DNA of 64,000 bases from an uncultured Thalassotalea sp. GTDB taxonomy: Bacteria > Pseudomonadota > Gammaproteobacteria > Enterobacterales > Alteromonadaceae. Location: positions 62,001 to 126,000 of the forward strand of contig CANLNK010000002.1 in NCBI GenBank assembly GCA_947492575.1. Reading direction: 5' to 3'. The notes under the pieces are model-generated. The model ran no database searches and was not told where the DNA came from. It worked only from the letters and a program-made list of their open reading frames with translations. Position numbers and translations under genes: made by a program. Shown here piece after piece: positions 9,655 through 19,913 of the stretch (its first letter is position 1; every line of letters starts with the position of its first letter).

Positions 9655-10586
9655 TATCTAACTACTACCTGTTTATTAAAGATTTCTTGATAAGCATCTA
9701 ACTGTTGCTTAGTGAGTACAAAAACACCGTGTCCGCCACGTTCAAACTCAACCCAATGGAAAGGAACATCTGGGTAGGTTGCTTCGACATGAATCTGAGA
9801 GTTGCCAACTTCACACACCAATATACCATCGTCAGTTAAGTGTTGTGCGGCTTTGGCCAATATTTCACGTGTGATATCTAATCCGTCGTGTCCAGAGCCC
9901 AATCCCATCTCTGGTTCGTGTGTAAACTCTGCCGGCAAACTGTCAACGTCTTCCTGGTCTACATACGGAGGGTTGGTTACGATTAAATCATATTTTTCTT
10001 GTGCAACAGAAGCGAAAAGATCAGATTGAATAGGAATAACTTGTTCCATTAAACCATGACCTTCAATATTAATCTGCGCAACATTCAACGCGTCAATCGA
10101 CAAGTCTAATGCATCTACTTCTGCTGTAGGGAAAGCATAAGCACAAGCGATTGCAATACAGCCACTGCCAGTGCATAAATCGAGAATACGCTTTGGCTCT
10201 TCTGTTTTTAAGTACGGTGTAAACTTGTTGTCGATAAGTTCCGCTATCGGTGAACGAGGCACAAGCACTCGCTCATCGACATAAAATGAAAGGCCTGCGA
10301 AGTTCGCTTGATTAGTGAGATAAGCAGCAGGTAACTGCTCTTGGATACGACGTGCTATCAAGGAAAACAACGCTTCTTTTTCTGGAAAAAGAAGTTTAGC
10401 AGCTTTAGCTTGCTCATAACGTTCCACCGGTAATGCGGCTGAAAACATCACAAGATTAATCGCTTCATCCCAAGCATTATCTGTCCCATGACCAAAAAAG
10501 AGATCTGCACGATTAAACTCGCTTGCCGACCAGCGCACCCAGTCTTCAATACTCGATAATTGTTCAATAATGTCAGCGTCAGTCAT
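9654..10586 (-). CDS. prmB: 50S ribosomal protein L3 glutamine N5-methyltransferase
   Basis: This S-adenosylmethionine-dependent enzyme methylates a glutamine side chain of ribosomal protein L3. The sequence has an N-terminal helical domain, the SAM motif [13 protein letters not shown] near residue 136, and the catalytic NPPY (V-T-N-P-P-Y-V) near residue 205 that marks glutamine N5-methyltransferases. The 310-residue length and the partnership with aroC separate it from the release-factor enzyme PrmC. It is divergent from smrB. Confidence 0.95.
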   Translation of the reverse strand: MTDADIIEQLSSIEDWVRWSASEFNRADLFFGHGTDNAWDEAINLVMFSAALPVERYEQAKAAKLLFPEKEALFSLIARRIQEQLPAAYLTNQANFAGLSFYVDERVLVPRSPIAELIDNKFTPYLKTEEPKRILDLCTGSGCIAIACAYAFPTAEVDALDLSIDALNVAQINIEGHGLMEQVIPIQSDLFASVAQEKYDLIVTNPPYVDQEDVDSLPAEFTHEPEMGLGSGHDGLDITREILAKAAQHLTDDGILVCEVGNSQIHVEATYPDVPFHWVEFERGGHGVFVLTKQQLDAYQEIFNKQVVVR

Positions 10587-10731
10587 AGTTTTTCCGGAAA
10601 AGTGTTTAGGCTGTAGGTACTCCTAGCAAATATAAGATAGCTAGCTTCACTTATCATAAGAGGATTAGTCAGAAATCGATTACAGCCGAAGACAAAAATA
10701 GCTGGATAATATATCATTAATTATCCGATAA

Positions 10732-11280
10732 ATGTCGACCTTTCAGATGAAATTTAAAGATTTATTGTCAAGCGATGAAAAACAACTTTTCAAAGAAGCT
10801 GCGGCCAATGTAAAGCAGCTAAAGCAAGACAAAGTTGTGCACCGTAAACCTATACCGCAGCAAAGCGCTAACCGTCAAAACCATTTAACAACTCGCCAAG
10901 GCGCAGAGTTCCATTTTTCCGATGAGTTTGAACCTGATCTTTCACATCAAGGTCCGATGAAATATGTGCGCGAAGGTGTCGATAGTTATGAAGCAAAAAA
11001 CCTAAGACGCGGGGTTTATCAACCGGAACTTATTCTAGATTTACATGGACTTAACCAAGAGCATGCAAAACGAGAAATTGCTGCGCTTTTAATTGCTTGC
11101 CATAAAGAACACGTTCGCTGCGTTTGTATCGTGCATGGGATTGGCAATAGAGTATTGAAAAACAAAGTGCCGCACTGGTTAGTGCAACACCCTGATGTCT
11201 TAGCGTTTCACCAAGCACCTTTAGAATATGGCGGAGATGGCGCTTTACTCGCGCTAATAGACATTAAAGATAAATATTAA
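10732..11280 (+). CDS. smrB: SmrB, ribosome-rescue endonuclease
   Basis: This is an Smr-domain protein of 182 residues. In E. coli, SmrB cuts mRNA between collided ribosomes. The helical N-terminus leads to the conserved F-S-D-E-F-E-P segment and then the Smr domain, with LDLHGL near residue 103 and the VHGIGN loop near residue 140. It ends with A-F-H-Q-A-P-L-E-Y-G-G-D-G-A-L-L. The ATG at 10732 is used; an in-frame ATG at 10747 is also possible, as no clear ribosome-binding site is seen. A 7-bp inverted repeat GGATAAT/ATTATCC (10704-10726) sits just before the start. Divergence from prmB matches E. coli. Confidence 0.93.
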   Translation: MSTFQMKFKDLLSSDEKQLFKEAAANVKQLKQDKVVHRKPIPQQSANRQNHLTTRQGAEFHFSDEFEPDLSHQGPMKYVREGVDSYEAKNLRRGVYQPELILDLHGLNQEHAKREIAALLIACHKEHVRCVCIVHGIGNRVLKNKVPHWLVQHPDVLAFHQAPLEYGGDGALLALIDIKDKY

Positions 11281-11317
11281 AGCGGATTATCTTTATTAAG
11301 TTTGCTGAAAATAAGAC

Positions 11318-11794
11318 CTAGCAAAGGTCTACTGGAGAGACCATGCGCACCAACTCGCCTTTCATCGTAGCTAAATCGTAATTAATTTCAGCCACGCTTG
11401 CTGTCTGAAAAAGCGGGGCTTGTTGATGTGATGTTAACTCTGAAGTTAGGTAACTCACTAGCGGCATATGCGAAACGATAAGTAAACGTCCTGTCTGGCC
11501 GTTAGCACACTCACCATCGATAAAGTCGTGCACCTCCCCTGGCGAACCAGATGGCGTTATAAACGACAAGGTTCTATGCGCTTCTTTGGCAACAGAAGAC
11601 TTTGAGACAAAAGAAAAAGTTTGTTGTGCCCGTACATAAGGGCTTACCCAAATAGCATCGAACTCAAGCGACATTTTTTCCATCCACTTTCCCATGAGTT
11701 CCGCCTCCAGCTGACCTTGGCTAGTCAGTGGTCGCTGTGCGTCTGTTTCTGCCTCCATGCTGGCTTCGCCGTGACGCATAATAAAAATCTGCAT
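11318..11794 (-). CDS. sixA: Phosphohistidine phosphatase SixA
   Basis: This is a 158-residue histidine-phosphatase-superfamily protein. SixA in E. coli dephosphorylates phosphohistidine on phosphotransfer proteins (ArcB HPt, PTS NPr). The catalytic RHG triad is at residues 7-9, and the second catalytic His is in V-S-H-M-P-L-V near residue 108. It is small, with no extra domain. It is convergent with smrB across a 37-bp gap that shows no strong terminator. Confidence 0.9.
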   Translation of the reverse strand: MQIFIMRHGEASMEAETDAQRPLTSQGQLEAELMGKWMEKMSLEFDAIWVSPYVRAQQTFSFVSKSSVAKEAHRTLSFITPSGSPGEVHDFIDGECANGQTGRLLIVSHMPLVSYLTSELTSHQQAPLFQTASVAEINYDLATMKGELVRMVSPVDLC

Positions 11795-12007
11795 AGTTTA
11801 TCTCCCGCACATCAAAAAACGCGGTTCACCAAAAAAATTCCAGCTATAGTAAAAGAAAGTATGGAGAATTAGTAACAACGCTTAAGAATAAATTAGACTC
11901 GTGTTATTCCATGAGGTAATTTATAGCAAAAACATAATTATAATTAAAATTACTAACACAAATTTCTGATCAGTGGTTCGATATAAGTGTTTGATAGGAG
12001 TTTATTG

Positions 12008-14791
12008 TTGAAACAAAGCCCTAATGACAAAAAACACTACCTTCCCATTACATTAAACAATGGCCTTAGAGTTTTACTCATTGAAAATATGGAATCGGAT
12101 AAAGCTGCTGCAGCGCTCGCTGTCAACGCAGGGCATTTTGACGATCCTAAAGACCGAGAGGGCTTAGCACATTTTGTAGAGCACATGTTATTCCTGGGGA
12201 CGGAAAGATTTCCAGACGGCAGCGAGTATCAGAAATTTATCAGCCAACATGGCGGCCACAACAACGCATGGACTGGCACGGAACATACGTGTTACTTCTT
12301 TGATATTCATCACGCTCATTTAGCGCCCGCACTAGAACGATTCGCTGATTTTTTTATTGCGCCATTGCTATCTGAAGAGCTTGTTGATTCTGAACGGCAA
12401 AATATTGACGCCGAGTTTAAGCTTAAATTAAAAGATGATATCCGCAGGCTATATGATGTTCACAAAGCAACCGTAAACCAGGCACATCCTTTCTCACAAT
12501 TTTCTGTGGGTAATTTACATACCTTAGGAGATACAGATGCAAGCAAGGTCAGAGATGATATTGCCGCCTATTTTGAACGTTACTATCGTGCGGAATTAAT
12601 GACGTTAGTGATTGAAGCGCCTATTCCTGTTCAATCACTGAAAAAGTTAGCTCATCAATATTTTGAAGCCATCCCCTCAGGTGGTCAGAAGAAAAACATA
12701 ACGCAACCTCTGTATTTGCCAGAGCATTTAGGTGTCGAAATAAGCGTTCAGCCGGTTAAGAATGAACGTCAGCTTATCATCAGCTTCGCACTACCTAGCA
12801 TCGACAAATATTATAGACACAAGCCAGAGTCATTACTCACTTACCTGCTAGGCCATGAGGGGAAAGGCAGTATTCTTTCTTACTTGAAGACTAAACAGTG
12901 GGCGCTTGGTTTAACGGCTGGCTCGGGCATAAATGGCTCTAACTTCAAAGATTTCAACATCAGCATTTCACTGACGGAACACGGTGAGCAGCACTTAGAC
13001 GATGTTATCGATGTGGTATTTAGCTACATTGAATTGCTAAAAACACAACCATTGCCTCATTACGTTTATTATGAAAAACAAAAACTGGCAAATGTCGCAT
13101 TCGAGTACCTCGAAAAGCTAAAACCCATTGATTCGGTTAATCAGCTAGTTGTCAGTATGCAACATTACCCTGTTGAAGATTACATTTTTGGTGATTTTGT
13201 CATGGAAGGTGTATGTGAATCTTCGGTAAATGAAATACTTTCTTTTATCCACATTGAAAATTGCCGCATCATCAAAATAGGACAAGACCACGACTGCAGC
13301 AATACGACGAAATGGTACAAAGTCCCCTACCACCTTGAGAGAATTAGCAACGAAAGAATTAAAGCAATTAAAGACGTCAACGTACTTCCAGAGTTGCACC
13401 TGCCCGATGAAAATCCTTACATTGTTGAATCGCCGAAAGTACATCCGCATTCCCTAGCCTCCAGCATACCTAGCATGCTGGAAAGTGAAAATGGGCTTTG
13501 CGTCTGGTATAAGCAAGATACAACATACAAAGTACCCAAGGGATATATTTATATTTGTATAGACTCTCCAGTTGCTGTTTCCTCTAACGAAAACATTGCC
13601 ATGACCCGTCTGTTTACTGATCTATTTACTAGCTTAGTAATAGAGGAGCACTACGACGCAGAGTTAGCAGGTATTCACTACAATTTGTATGCGCATCAAA
13701 GTGGCATCACATTGCAATTGTCAGGATTAAGCGAAAAACAGCCATTATTATTGGCCAAACTATTAAACAGCTTAACCGAGCAACATTTTGATGAAGCGCA
13801 GTTTTTACTTATTAAAGCGCAACTACTTAAGCACTGGGACAACGCGGATAAAAGTAAGTCAATTTCACAGCTTTTTTCTCGCTTGAGTGCTTTTATGCAA
13901 CCTAATAACCCTTGTTCCGAAACTCTCAGCAAGGCGATGTCATCAATCACCGTTGACCAGTTTAGGGGGTTTGCCCGCAAACTTTTCGAGCACGTTACCT
14001 TAGAGGTGCTCATCCATGGCAACTGGCTCGAGTCACATGCGCACGAAATATCAGGCGTCATAAAAGAAGCATTTGGACACAATTACGACAAACGTAATCA
14101 AGTAGCATGTCCAGTTACAGACTTAGCTGATCAGCAAGAAATTATATTACCCGTCTGTTTACCCAACCATGATCATGCCGCGGTATGTTATTACGCTGTT
14201 GAAGAAAAATCAGAACAAGCAACAGCTACAGCTATGATTACGAGCCATTTATTGGCACCTGTTTTCTTCCAAGAGATGAGAACTGAAAAACAATACGGTT
14301 ACTTGGTCAATATTGGTTATATTCCCATTAGTCGCTATCCAGGAATAGGATTTTACATCCAATCACCCAATACTTCTGCAGAAGAGTTAACCGAAGCTAT
14401 TGATGATTTTATTACCAATGCTACAGAACACATTGATGATATCGATAACGAGCAATGGTATATCTTCAAACAAGGCTTAACAGCTCAATTGCAAGAAAAA
14501 GACACGAGCCTGCGTACTAAGAGCCAAAGATTTTGGGCAGCGATAAGTAATCAAGATTACCAATTTAATCGAAAGCAATTGTTACTCGATGCAATCAATG
14601 AAATCACGTTGGAGGATATAAAAGTCTTTATTCGCACAAACCTGCATCAGCAAGTCAATAAAACTTTTACTTCTAGAGTTACCTTAATCTCTTCGCAGCA
14701 AAAAGCGATAGCTGAAGATTGGCACAAACGACCTGCTTTGGTTCTAAGTGGTAGCGAAGCGTTTAGCCAGCCTTTAAACCTGAAGTACTGA
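12008..14791 (+). CDS. M16A insulinase/pitrilysin family zinc peptidase
   Basis: This is a large inverzincin-type peptidase of about 928 residues. The reading frame opens at a GTG (11987), but AGGAG at 11996-12000 lies inside that extension and is spaced 7 nt from a TTG at 12008, so TTG is the preferred start. The zinc motif HFVEH is at residues 55-59, with the distal Glu in N-I-D-A-E-F about 75 residues later. Four M16 domains span the length; the C-terminal half lacks the zinc motif, as in pitrilysin (PtrA) and insulysin. No signal peptide is visible with this start, unlike periplasmic E. coli PtrA, so a cytoplasmic site is inferred. It probably degrades short peptides. Confidence 0.88.
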   Translation: MKQSPNDKKHYLPITLNNGLRVLLIENMESDKAAAALAVNAGHFDDPKDREGLAHFVEHMLFLGTERFPDGSEYQKFISQHGGHNNAWTGTEHTCYFFDIHHAHLAPALERFADFFIAPLLSEELVDSERQNIDAEFKLKLKDDIRRLYDVHKATVNQAHPFSQFSVGNLHTLGDTDASKVRDDIAAYFERYYRAELMTLVIEAPIPVQSLKKLAHQYFEAIPSGGQKKNITQPLYLPEHLGVEISVQPVKNERQLIISFALPSIDKYYRHKPESLLTYLLGHEGKGSILSYLKTKQWALGLTAGSGINGSNFKDFNISISLTEHGEQHLDDVIDVVFSYIELLKTQPLPHYVYYEKQKLANVAFEYLEKLKPIDSVNQLVVSMQHYPVEDYIFGDFVMEGVCESSVNEILSFIHIENCRIIKIGQDHDCSNTTKWYKVPYHLERISNERIKAIKDVNVLPELHLPDENPYIVESPKVHPHSLASSIPSMLESENGLCVWYKQDTTYKVPKGYIYICIDSPVAVSSNENIAMTRLFTDLFTSLVIEEHYDAELAGIHYNLYAHQSGITLQLSGLSEKQPLLLAKLLNSLTEQHFDEAQFLLIKAQLLKHWDNADKSKSISQLFSRLSAFMQPNNPCSETLSKAMSSITVDQFRGFARKLFEHVTLEVLIHGNWLESHAHEISGVIKEAFGHNYDKRNQVACPVTDLADQQEIILPVCLPNHDHAAVCYYAVEEKSEQATATAMITSHLLAPVFFQEMRTEKQYGYLVNIGYIPISRYPGIGFYIQSPNTSAEELTEAIDDFITNATEHIDDIDNEQWYIFKQGLTAQLQEKDTSLRTKSQRFWAAISNQDYQFNRKQLLLDAINEITLEDIKVFIRTNLHQQVNKTFTSRVTLISSQQKAIAEDWHKRPALVLSGSEAFSQPLNLKY

Positions 14792-15037
14792 TGGATAATC
14801 GGGTGCTAATTCCGCTTTTGGTGTAATAAAGCAGGCACAAACCGTAACTGCTTAGCTTTAAATAAACTTAGCAGTAAAAGCACTAAAGTAATCTAGCTCT
14901 TTGCCGATAAACTGTCAGATATCGCCATACGTTGATTGACTTGTGAGCAAGCATTCGCTTAAATGGTGGATGCACATAATAATAAATGCCTCACGCTATC
15001 GAGTAGAGGCCGATAACGTTAGGTAATAGGTTGTTTT

Positions 15038-18000
15038 GTGAAGTCTTTTTTGTTGTTTACCTTTTTGAAAGCCATTTTTTCCCGTTTACCTTCAGTTGTT
15101 TTACTACTTACTTCTCTACTTTCTGCGTCAGTTAGCGCATCAGAAAACACCAAACAGCTAAGCTTCAAACAATTTTCAACTGCAGACGGACTTTCTCAAA
15201 GTTACGTATTTTCAATCGTTCAAGACAGCCAAGGATTTATTTGGTTTGCTACTCAAGATGGCTTGAATCGATATGATGGTTTCGAGTTTGTTCACTACCG
15301 CAATGACATAGATGATCCAAGTACACTAGCAGACAACTTTGTACGCACACTATTCATCGACAGTAAAGGGGTGCTTTGGGCTGGTACAGCGAACGGTCTT
15401 AGCCGATACAACCGAGACCAAGACAACTTTACTAACTTTTTCTCAATTACAAATGATAAGAATTCTCTTAAAGACAATATCGTCTGGACCATATATGAAG
15501 GCCAAGACAGAAACGGGGCTCACGAGCTACTAGTGGCCACTGAAAATGGCTTACATCGCTTTAACCCAACAACACAAAATTTTTCGCGCATAGTCATCGA
15601 CGATATTCAAAATTCACTTGTCGAAATAAAAACCATCTTTCAAGACAAAAACGATGATTATTGGTTTGGCACCTATGAAAACGGCATATACATCGCAAAC
15701 CAATCTTTAACTAAAGGAAAGCATCTAGATGCAAAAGGGAATGTCTCAGCAAAGTGGGGCTTTGCTATTGGTGCATCGGGTATGTTTGACTTTAAAGTTA
15801 TCGACGATAACTATTGGCTAGGCACAAACAACGGTCTCTATATATTCTCGCCGAACCAACAACTACTAGCACATAAAACGTTTGAATCAACCCAAGGAAA
15901 GTTACTATCGAATACGATAAGAACTGTCACGGAATATGACGAGCACTCAGTTATTTTGGGTACATCCAATGGGCTAGTATCGGTAGATCGTTACGACTTT
16001 AACGTATCAATTGCATTAATGAATACTAATCATTCTGAAGATATATCGAACACCATCATGTCTTCAATGATAGCTAGAGATGGCAGCCTATGGCTGGGTA
16101 CATACAACGAAGGGGTCTATAAAAATAATCCAAGCTTTAGCATGATTCAGCGAGGCATTAGCCACCTTTCCGGAGATGACAATTCCATAAGCCACATAGC
16201 AGAATTAAGGAATGGAAAAATTTGGTTTCTCAATGAATCGGGCGAGATATTGGAATTGTCGCCTAATTCATCACAAGTAAAAAAGCTTTCAAACATTGGT
16301 AATGTTAAACAAATTATTGCTCTAGAAGACCAAGAAAAGGTACTTATTTATACAGATGAAGGTCGCCTCTTTCAAAAAACAACCACCATTGACGTTATAT
16401 CAGAGGTTCAAAATTGGTCTAGTGAACGAATACCTCCAAGCGATTCTTTGATCCACTATTTCAACGGCAAAGTTTGTTTTATTAATAATATTAGTTGGCT
16501 GTCATGCACAGACTTGAATTCTGGAGTTCACACACAAGCGTTACCAGAGGGAGAGGAAGGATTAACAGCTGTTACTGTTCAAGGTGACGGAACATTACTT
16601 TTAGTTACCGAGAGTAATAATATCTATCAATATCAAAAAACTGCGAATAAATTCGATTTTGTTTTTTCTTTAGATACCATCAACAAAAGCAATTTCCGAG
16701 CAAAGAGTATAAAAAGATCCAAAGGATATATTTGGCTTATATCACATAGTCATGGACTACTAGCAATCTCAACAGACTTAAAAAGAAGCTACCTATTTAA
16801 CGAAAATAATCAACTGATCAATAACTACATCTCCGATATCGTTATTGACCTTGAAGGAAATGTTTGGGTCGGGAGCAACAAGGGAATATCTGTCATTGAT
16901 ACATCTCAAATGGCAGTGCGAAGAGTAGATATAGATTTTAACGTTCCGAATATCGAACTCATTAATGAATCTTCTAGTTTAACAGCAAAGGGAGAGATAC
17001 TTTTTGGTAGTGCTAATGGATATTTCCGTTTGAATCCAAGTTTAATCATAAAAACTAAACAGACACTCGCTACACCAGTCATTACCGATATATCAATTGC
17101 AAATAAGTCTTTAACTTCAGCAGACCTCCAAGGCAACCCAAGCACAATCGATCATATTAATGTTGCGTATAAACAATTCCCACTTAAACTTAGTTTTGCT
17201 TCACCACTAAATAAATTCGCCAACCAAACTGCATACCGTTACCGATTAGACGGCTTAGAAGAAGCGTGGATTGAAACAGATATTTACAACCGTAGTGCAA
17301 CCTATACTAACTTAAGCCCTGGTGACTATACGTTCAAACTAGAAGTATTCGACACGTTTAACCCTTTGGAAAAACGGAGCACAGATTTAAAAGTAACAAT
17401 TCTACCTCCGTGGTGGCTAGGTAAAGGGGCTATTGCTGTTTATAGTTTGGCGCTATCGTTACTGCTATTGTACTTTTTGCAACAACTCAGACATAGACAG
17501 CAGTACCACAGTCAAATCAAGCAAAGTGAAGAACGCTTGAAGCTATCCCTTTGGGGCAGCGGTGATGAAATGTGGGATTGGAATATCAAAACTAAGAAGA
17601 TATTTCGTTCAAATATTTGGGGGATTCTAGACTTTCCGCAAGACGGTACGCGTAATGTAGGAACCGATCAAACCAATATCCATCCGAACGATTTAGACCA
17701 CGTCAAAGATGCTTTAAATGCGCATTTTGATCAGGAAACTGAGCACTTCGAGATTACCTATCGCGTAAAAAATAAAAACAATCAATGGGTATGGGTACTT
17801 GACCGAGGTAAAGTCGTTGAACGAGATGAGAATGATCAACCTTCTCGGATGACGGGTACTTTGAAAGACATATCTCATATCAAGAAAGCTGAAGAACGCT
17901 TAAAGCTATTTGCTAAATGTATCGAAAACATTTCAGATGCCGTCGTCATTTATGATCGTCAGTTTACTATCGTAGACGTCAATAAATCTTTTGTCCGAAT

Positions 18001-19573
18001 TACCGGCCGCAGCAAGACGGAAATGTTAGGAAAGTCGCTCAAATTTGAGCGCTACCCTGATACGTTCACACAGTCCATTAAGAAACATCTAGTTGTTAAC
18101 GGTAACTGGCAAGGTGAAATTGAAAGTAAGCGCAACAACGATGAAACGTACTACACAGATCTTGCTCTGGATGTCATTAGGGATGGCGGCAATAATATAT
18201 CCCACTTTGTCGGTGTCTTTTCAGATATCACAGAACGCAAGAAAACTGACGCAGACTTAAGAAGACTCGCTAATTCAGATACACTGACAGGTTTGCCTAA
18301 CCGCTCTTTCTTCCAAGCGAACCAATTAAAATTAGTAAAGAGCAAAGTGCCACACGCACTGCTCGTTTTCGATCTAGACAACTTTAAGAAAATCAATGAT
18401 TCGATGGGACACCAGGTTGGTGATAGCATCCTCATCGAAGTTGCTAAACGCATTAGTAAAATCGCCAGTAAGCGAACCAGCGTTTATCGTCTTGGTGGTG
18501 ATGAATTCAGTGTGATTATCGAAAATACCAACGATATTCATACCATTACATCCTTGGCAAAGAGTATTTTGAAACTGATCGCACTGCCTTTGAAAGTCAA
18601 GAATCAAGAGCTCGTGCTATTTAGTAGTATTGGTATAGTGCTTTACCCAGAAGACGGCGCTAGCCCACAAGAATTGCTGAAAAACGCTGATACGGCCATG
18701 TATCACGCCAAAAATAGCGGTGGTAACCGCTATCAATTCTTCAGCGATTCAATGAACAAAGAAGCAGTTCAGCGAATTCAGGTAGAGACATTGATTCGTC
18801 ATGGCTTAAAAGATGACCTTTTCTCGGTGTTTTATCAACCGAAAATTGATATCGCGACAGGCAAAGTCGCTGGTATGGAGGCACTTGTCCGTTTTGAAAC
18901 CCCTACCAAGGGAATTATTAGCCCGCTTGTATTTATTCCCATATCAGAAGAAACAGGACAAATCATCGATATCGGTGAAGTCGTCTTGAGAAAGTCTTGT
19001 TACGCCGCTAAGCGCTGGGTTGATGCAGGACTATTTGATGGCCGCGTTGCGGTTAACTTATCAGCGGTGCAATTTACCCAGCCTAATTTAGTAAAAACGA
19101 TTGCTGCTATTTTACAAGAGAGTCAACTACCAGCGAAATATCTCGAGCTTGAGATCACGGAAGGTACGGTAATGGACTCTCCACAAGAAGCCATCGATAC
19201 CATGTTACAAATACGTGCCATGGGTATACATTTATCTCTCGATGACTTTGGTACCGGCTATTCATCACTTGCCTACCTAAAGAAGTTTCCGCTTAACACG
19301 CTTAAGATTGATAAAGCATTTGTTGACGATATTGAAGTATCAGAGCAAGGTCGTAATATGGTAGCAACAATTGTCACCATAGCGCATAACTTAGGTATGC
19401 AAGTTGTAGCAGAAGGTGTTGAAAACAATAATCAACTGAACTTTTTGTCAGGGCTTGGCTGTGAGCAACTTCAAGGATACTTGTACAGCAAACCATTGCC
19501 AGAACCAGAATTCCAGAAGTATTTATTAAGCTACCAGATCACAGATAAATCAACCAGTAAGCTGCAGTCATAA
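15038..19573 (+). CDS. Beta-propeller sensor with PAS-PAS-GGDEF-EAL output
   Basis: This is a 1511-residue membrane sensor for cyclic-di-GMP turnover. The GTG at 15038 has TAATAGG spaced 7 nt upstream. A signal peptide (about residues 1-34) leads to a periplasmic two-component-regulator-type propeller (about 40-700) with repeated W-F-A/G-T...G-L-N/Y-R-Y/F motifs, such as IWFATQDGLNRY. A Y_Y_Y domain (about 725-790) and one membrane helix (about 800-820) follow. Then come a PAS_3 domain, a second PAS with PAC motif, GGDEF (residues 1153-1157, intact) and EAL (EAL near 1281, with DDFGTGYSSL and ELEIT motifs), so both catalytic domains look competent. Most proteins with this propeller end in a histidine kinase; here the output is c-di-GMP. 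The signal is unknown; relatives often sense polysaccharide. Confidence 0.9.
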   Translation: MKSFLLFTFLKAIFSRLPSVVLLLTSLLSASVSASENTKQLSFKQFSTADGLSQSYVFSIVQDSQGFIWFATQDGLNRYDGFEFVHYRNDIDDPSTLADNFVRTLFIDSKGVLWAGTANGLSRYNRDQDNFTNFFSITNDKNSLKDNIVWTIYEGQDRNGAHELLVATENGLHRFNPTTQNFSRIVIDDIQNSLVEIKTIFQDKNDDYWFGTYENGIYIANQSLTKGKHLDAKGNVSAKWGFAIGASGMFDFKVIDDNYWLGTNNGLYIFSPNQQLLAHKTFESTQGKLLSNTIRTVTEYDEHSVILGTSNGLVSVDRYDFNVSIALMNTNHSEDISNTIMSSMIARDGSLWLGTYNEGVYKNNPSFSMIQRGISHLSGDDNSISHIAELRNGKIWFLNESGEILELSPNSSQVKKLSNIGNVKQIIALEDQEKVLIYTDEGRLFQKTTTIDVISEVQNWSSERIPPSDSLIHYFNGKVCFINNISWLSCTDLNSGVHTQALPEGEEGLTAVTVQGDGTLLLVTESNNIYQYQKTANKFDFVFSLDTINKSNFRAKSIKRSKGYIWLISHSHGLLAISTDLKRSYLFNENNQLINNYISDIVIDLEGNVWVGSNKGISVIDTSQMAVRRVDIDFNVPNIELINESSSLTAKGEILFGSANGYFRLNPSLIIKTKQTLATPVITDISIANKSLTSADLQGNPSTIDHINVAYKQFPLKLSFASPLNKFANQTAYRYRLDGLEEAWIETDIYNRSATYTNLSPGDYTFKLEVFDTFNPLEKRSTDLKVTILPPWWLGKGAIAVYSLALSLLLLYFLQQLRHRQQYHSQIKQSEERLKLSLWGSGDEMWDWNIKTKKIFRSNIWGILDFPQDGTRNVGTDQTNIHPNDLDHVKDALNAHFDQETEHFEITYRVKNKNNQWVWVLDRGKVVERDENDQPSRMTGTLKDISHIKKAEERLKLFAKCIENISDAVVIYDRQFTIVDVNKSFVRITGRSKTEMLGKSLKFERYPDTFTQSIKKHLVVNGNWQGEIESKRNNDETYYTDLALDVIRDGGNNISHFVGVFSDITERKKTDADLRRLANSDTLTGLPNRSFFQANQLKLVKSKVPHALLVFDLDNFKKINDSMGHQVGDSILIEVAKRISKIASKRTSVYRLGGDEFSVIIENTNDIHTITSLAKSILKLIALPLKVKNQELVLFSSIGIVLYPEDGASPQELLKNADTAMYHAKNSGGNRYQFFSDSMNKEAVQRIQVETLIRHGLKDDLFSVFYQPKIDIATGKVAGMEALVRFETPTKGIISPLVFIPISEETGQIIDIGEVVLRKSCYAAKRWVDAGLFDGRVAVNLSAVQFTQPNLVKTIAAILQESQLPAKYLELEITEGTVMDSPQEAIDTMLQIRAMGIHLSLDDFGTGYSSLAYLKKFPLNTLKIDKAFVDDIEVSEQGRNMVATIVTIAHNLGMQVVAEGVENNNQLNFLSGLGCEQLQGYLYSKPLPEPEFQKYLLSYQITDKSTSKLQS

Positions 19574-19715
19574 TTTTGCATGTAATTAGGCATTTAGTTA
19601 GGCATGTAGGAAAACACATAGCTAGATAATTTCAGTTTAGTATTAGAGTCTAACTTAATAACTGCTGAGCACTTCCAAAAGAACTGTATTAAACCTAAAT
19701 TCCATACACTTATAT

Positions 19716-19754
19716 AAAAGCGGCAATGTCATTAATTTGACCATTGCCGCTTTT
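19716..19754 (+). terminator. Intrinsic terminator after the GGDEF-EAL sensor gene
   Basis: Perfect 13-bp inverted repeat (19716-19728 and 19742-19754) with a 13-nt loop and a T-run. It lies 143 bp after the stop codon. Confidence 0.85.
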
Positions 19755-19857
19755 GTTACTTCATGGGCGTCAAAAAATAAAACACATCCAAACAAAACAC
19801 AATAAACCATTGTTTTTTATTTACTTTATTTAGATTTCAAACATCAAAAACTCAATT

Positions 19858-19871
19858 GGCATACATCTCGC
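19858..19871 (+). promoter_or_regulatory. Possible sigma-54 promoter of the repeat-peptide gene
   Basis: TTGGCATACATCTCGCAT (19856-19873) has the invariant GG-N10-GC spacing of -24/-12 promoters (GG at 19858-19859, GC at 19870-19871), with departures from the TGGCAC and TTGC consensus. Transcription would begin about 30 bases before the start codon. This is inference from one short match. Confidence 0.3.
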
Positions 19872-19913
19872 ATTCCTAGTGGTGTAATAACAATAAACCA
19901 CAAGGAAAACACC

